Of a DNA stretch of 8,900 nt, positions 7,168 to 8,900 are shown piece after piece. Both the position numbers and the translations under genes were made by a program. Under the pieces are notes generated by a model. The model saw only the letters and a program-made list of their open reading frames with translations, made no database searches and was not told the DNA's origin. The stretch comes from Bacteroidales bacterium UBA2198 (GTDB lineage Bacteria; Bacteroidota; Bacteroidia; Bacteroidales; VadinHA17): NCBI GenBank assembly GCA_002328625.1, contig DCVC01000084.1:27203-36102 (forward strand), in the 5' to 3' direction. The stretch's first letter is position 1. Each line of letters begins with the position of its first letter.

Positions 7168-7185
7168 AAAATTACAAAAAATTAC
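7168..7185. repeat. 8-bp direct repeat one helical turn apart upstream of porX
   Basis: AAAATTAC occurs at 7168-7175 and again at 7178-7185, exactly 10 bp apart, in the 56-bp porW-porX spacer. On the coding strand this reads GTAATTTT twice. The spacing puts both copies on one face of the helix, which suits a protein-binding site. However, the motif is AT-rich and could arise by chance. No promoter box accompanies it. Confidence 0.25.
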
Positions 7186-7196
7186 CGCTTATCGTT

Positions 7197-8900
7197 TCAT
7201 TTTAGGTAATTCTCGTTAAAGAAAAGGAAGTATCGTTCAGGATTTTTATCTTTCCTGAGAATTTCAAGATTGGGATTATTGATCAGGAACGTTATCATTG
7301 AGGCGTTTGAAGGATTTCTTACGATCTGATCAGTTCTGAAATCCCTGAAATAATTCCAGGCTTCCTCATACCCTGTAAAACCTGATATGCTGATCATTAT
7401 ATACTTGTCATCAATAAGGGTTCCTTCGGTACGATAATTCTTGTTGGTGTAATTGTCAATGTTATAACTGATTACATCAAATGTTGCCTGGTTGATGTTA
7501 AAGGTACGATCCATTATAATAAGGCTGAAGTTAAAAGGAGAAATTTTATCAGCAACGTACAATTGTGCAGCAACCTCTTTATCTTCTTCCACCCTGAGTT
7601 CAGGCATCTTCTGATCAAGGTAAGCGATCAGCTCTCCTGCCTTACTGCTCTCTTCGGTTCCCGGCCAGGATTTTTTAAGTATACTCAATTCCTCCCTGAA
7701 GCTTCTTTCATCGCTGACCCTGGCAACCGAATAAGCACGAAGCAACAGAAATTTGGGTGCCAGGTCATCATCTCTGTATTTACTCAGTGCTTCATCACAG
7801 TAGGCTTTGGCCCTGGTGAAATCTTCATCGCTGTAAGCATTAAAGGCTTTCTGATACAGACTTTCAACAAGCTTTATATCAGCCATTTTCTTGATATAAT
7901 AATCAGGATCGGATAGGATTTTTGAGTATTCACTTCCGGGATACCTTACCAGCAACCGCTGTCTGTATGTTTCAGCTTTTTGATTGTTGGTTTCCTTAAA
8001 AACCTTATATAAATTATACAGAGCTTCAGGGATTAATTCATGTTCCGGATAGCGTTTGATTATTGACTCAAATGATTCAGCTGCTTTATCCTGATCAACA
8101 ATTTTTTCTGAATAAACCCTGCCGGCATTCAGGTAAGCAACTGCAATTTTTTCATTTGAAACAGCAAGCAGCGAGTCATTTAAAGGAAGATTTTTAAGGT
8201 AGAAGGCAGGTTTCTTATAGTCCATACCTGTATCAGAAGTATCTGAATCATCTGCAATTTCTTCACCCCCGTTGGCAGTAATCTGCTGAATAGCCACCCT
8301 GGCTTTGTTTGACCTTCTCCAGTTGTCTTCAAGCCTTCTGTCTCCCCATCTTCTCCTGAATTCTGTCCTGCCGAAAGTTAATGTTGATTGATTATAGAAA
8401 TACCATTTACCTTCCTGGCTGATATTATCCTGAAACCGTCTTTCATTCTCATAATATTGACCAAGATTAAACCTGTCAGAATATTGCGATGCCTTACCCT
8501 CTCTTTCATCACTGATAATCCTGTCAATAATTCCGGCAATAAAAGCATCCCTTTCCCGCGGGGTTAAAGAGGCCACCCTTTGAAGACTATCTTCAGTCTG
8601 AATGATTGTCAGCTGGGCAACAAGTGAATTCAGATTCTGCGATTTTGTTTTTAATTCCAGATAATCAGGATGTTTCTGGTCGAGAAAATAGACTGCGCTG
8701 TCGTAGAACTTACCTGCCGCCATATAATCGGGCTTGTCATAGTAATGGCGTGCAAGGGCAAGATAAGATCTTCCTTTCTGATTCTGGTTACTGGAAACTG
8801 ATGATGCTGATTTCCTGTAGAATTCTATCGCTTTTTTTTCATCGCCTTCCTTCATCGAAATATTACCCAGAGCATAATAAATCTGATCCTGGTAATCTTT
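7197..8900 (-). CDS. porW: T9SS TPR lipoprotein PorW/SprE, C-terminal part (5' end outside window)
   Basis: PorW (SprE in gliding flavobacteria) is a periplasmic TPR lipoprotein needed for type IX secretion, reported to link the PorK/N ring to the outer-membrane translocon. The frame is open past the Met codon at 8855 to the window edge (KDYQDQIYYALGNIS precedes it), so 567 residues are visible and the lipoprotein signal is off the window. Counting from that Met, TPR units lie near 1-58, 235-313 and 333-413. Between them is the family-like segment EGKWYFYNQSTLTFG (148-162) and WGDRRLEDNWRRSNK (170-184), then an acidic DDSDTSDTG stretch (202-210). The C-terminal domain (about 430-552) has ISISGFTGYEEAWNYFRDF and ends ERYFLFFNENYLK. 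The gene ends in TGA, 56 bp before porX. The call rests on these signature segments recalled from the family and on the porX neighbour. Confidence 0.85.
   Translation of the reverse strand, partial: KDYQDQIYYALGNISMKEGDEKKAIEFYRKSASSVSSNQNQKGRSYLALARHYYDKPDYMAAGKFYDSAVYFLDQKHPDYLELKTKSQNLNSLVAQLTIIQTEDSLQRVASLTPRERDAFIAGIIDRIISDEREGKASQYSDRFNLGQYYENERRFQDNISQEGKWYFYNQSTLTFGRTEFRRRWGDRRLEDNWRRSNKARVAIQQITANGGEEIADDSDTSDTGMDYKKPAFYLKNLPLNDSLLAVSNEKIAVAYLNAGRVYSEKIVDQDKAAESFESIIKRYPEHELIPEALYNLYKVFKETNNQKAETYRQRLLVRYPGSEYSKILSDPDYYIKKMADIKLVESLYQKAFNAYSDEDFTRAKAYCDEALSKYRDDDLAPKFLLLRAYSVARVSDERSFREELSILKKSWPGTEESSKAGELIAYLDQKMPELRVEEDKEVAAQLYVADKISPFNFSLIIMDRTFNINQATFDVISYNIDNYTNKNYRTEGTLIDDKYIMISISGFTGYEEAWNYFRDFRTDQIVRNPSNASMITFLINNPNLEILRKDKNPERYFLFFNENYLK

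Noticed and set aside
7563..7916. 117-codon open frame on the plus strand within porW
   Set aside because: It is antisense to the TPR region, the product is not recognisable, and no promoter match was seen upstream.

Overview
The window reads as a chromosomal segment of a Bacteroidota bacterium, most likely of the Bacteroidales/Marinilabiliales side. Three things point there. It carries two type IX secretion (T9SS) genes, porX and porW/sprE. It has an HU-CCDC81/SPOR membrane protein of a kind I know only from this phylum. At least one promoter matches the phylum's primary sigma consensus (TTTG, about 20 nt, TAnnTTTG), and clear Shine-Dalgarno sites are absent. The DNA is moderately AT-rich and looks uniform. 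I see no tRNA, rRNA, CRISPR array, transposase or integrase.

Layout. Positions 1-753 (+) hold the 3' part of an HU-CCDC81/SPOR protein gene. Convergent to it is metG (781-2814, -), a full-length methionyl-tRNA synthetase. A 132-bp divergent spacer with putative promoters for both sides separates metG from an S66 LD-carboxypeptidase gene (2947-3861, +). That gene converges, with only 3 bp between stop codons, on a four-gene block on the minus strand. In transcription order the block is porW/sprE (8900-7197, 5' end outside the window), porX (7140-5584), tsaE (5565-5152) and an alanine dehydrogenase/PntA-family gene (5085-3865). The last gene has its own strong promoter match at 5109-5140. No stretch over 300 bp lacks a gene; the longest spacer is the 132-bp one.

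How the genes fit together. PorX (response-regulator receiver plus PglZ phosphodiesterase-type domain) and PorW/SprE (TPR lipoprotein of the secretion machine) are a regulator and a structural part of the T9SS, placed 56 bp apart. TsaE (tRNA t6A synthesis) and MetG are translation housekeeping. The S66 peptidase recycles peptidoglycan peptides, and the SPOR protein probably binds septal peptidoglycan. Most of the window is recognisable core genome. The points most worth a second look are the altered substrate site of the 'alanine dehydrogenase' (two catalytic-site residues replaced), the porW-porX adjacency, and the HU-fold/transmembrane/SPOR protein. I found no evidence of a wholly new multi-gene system.
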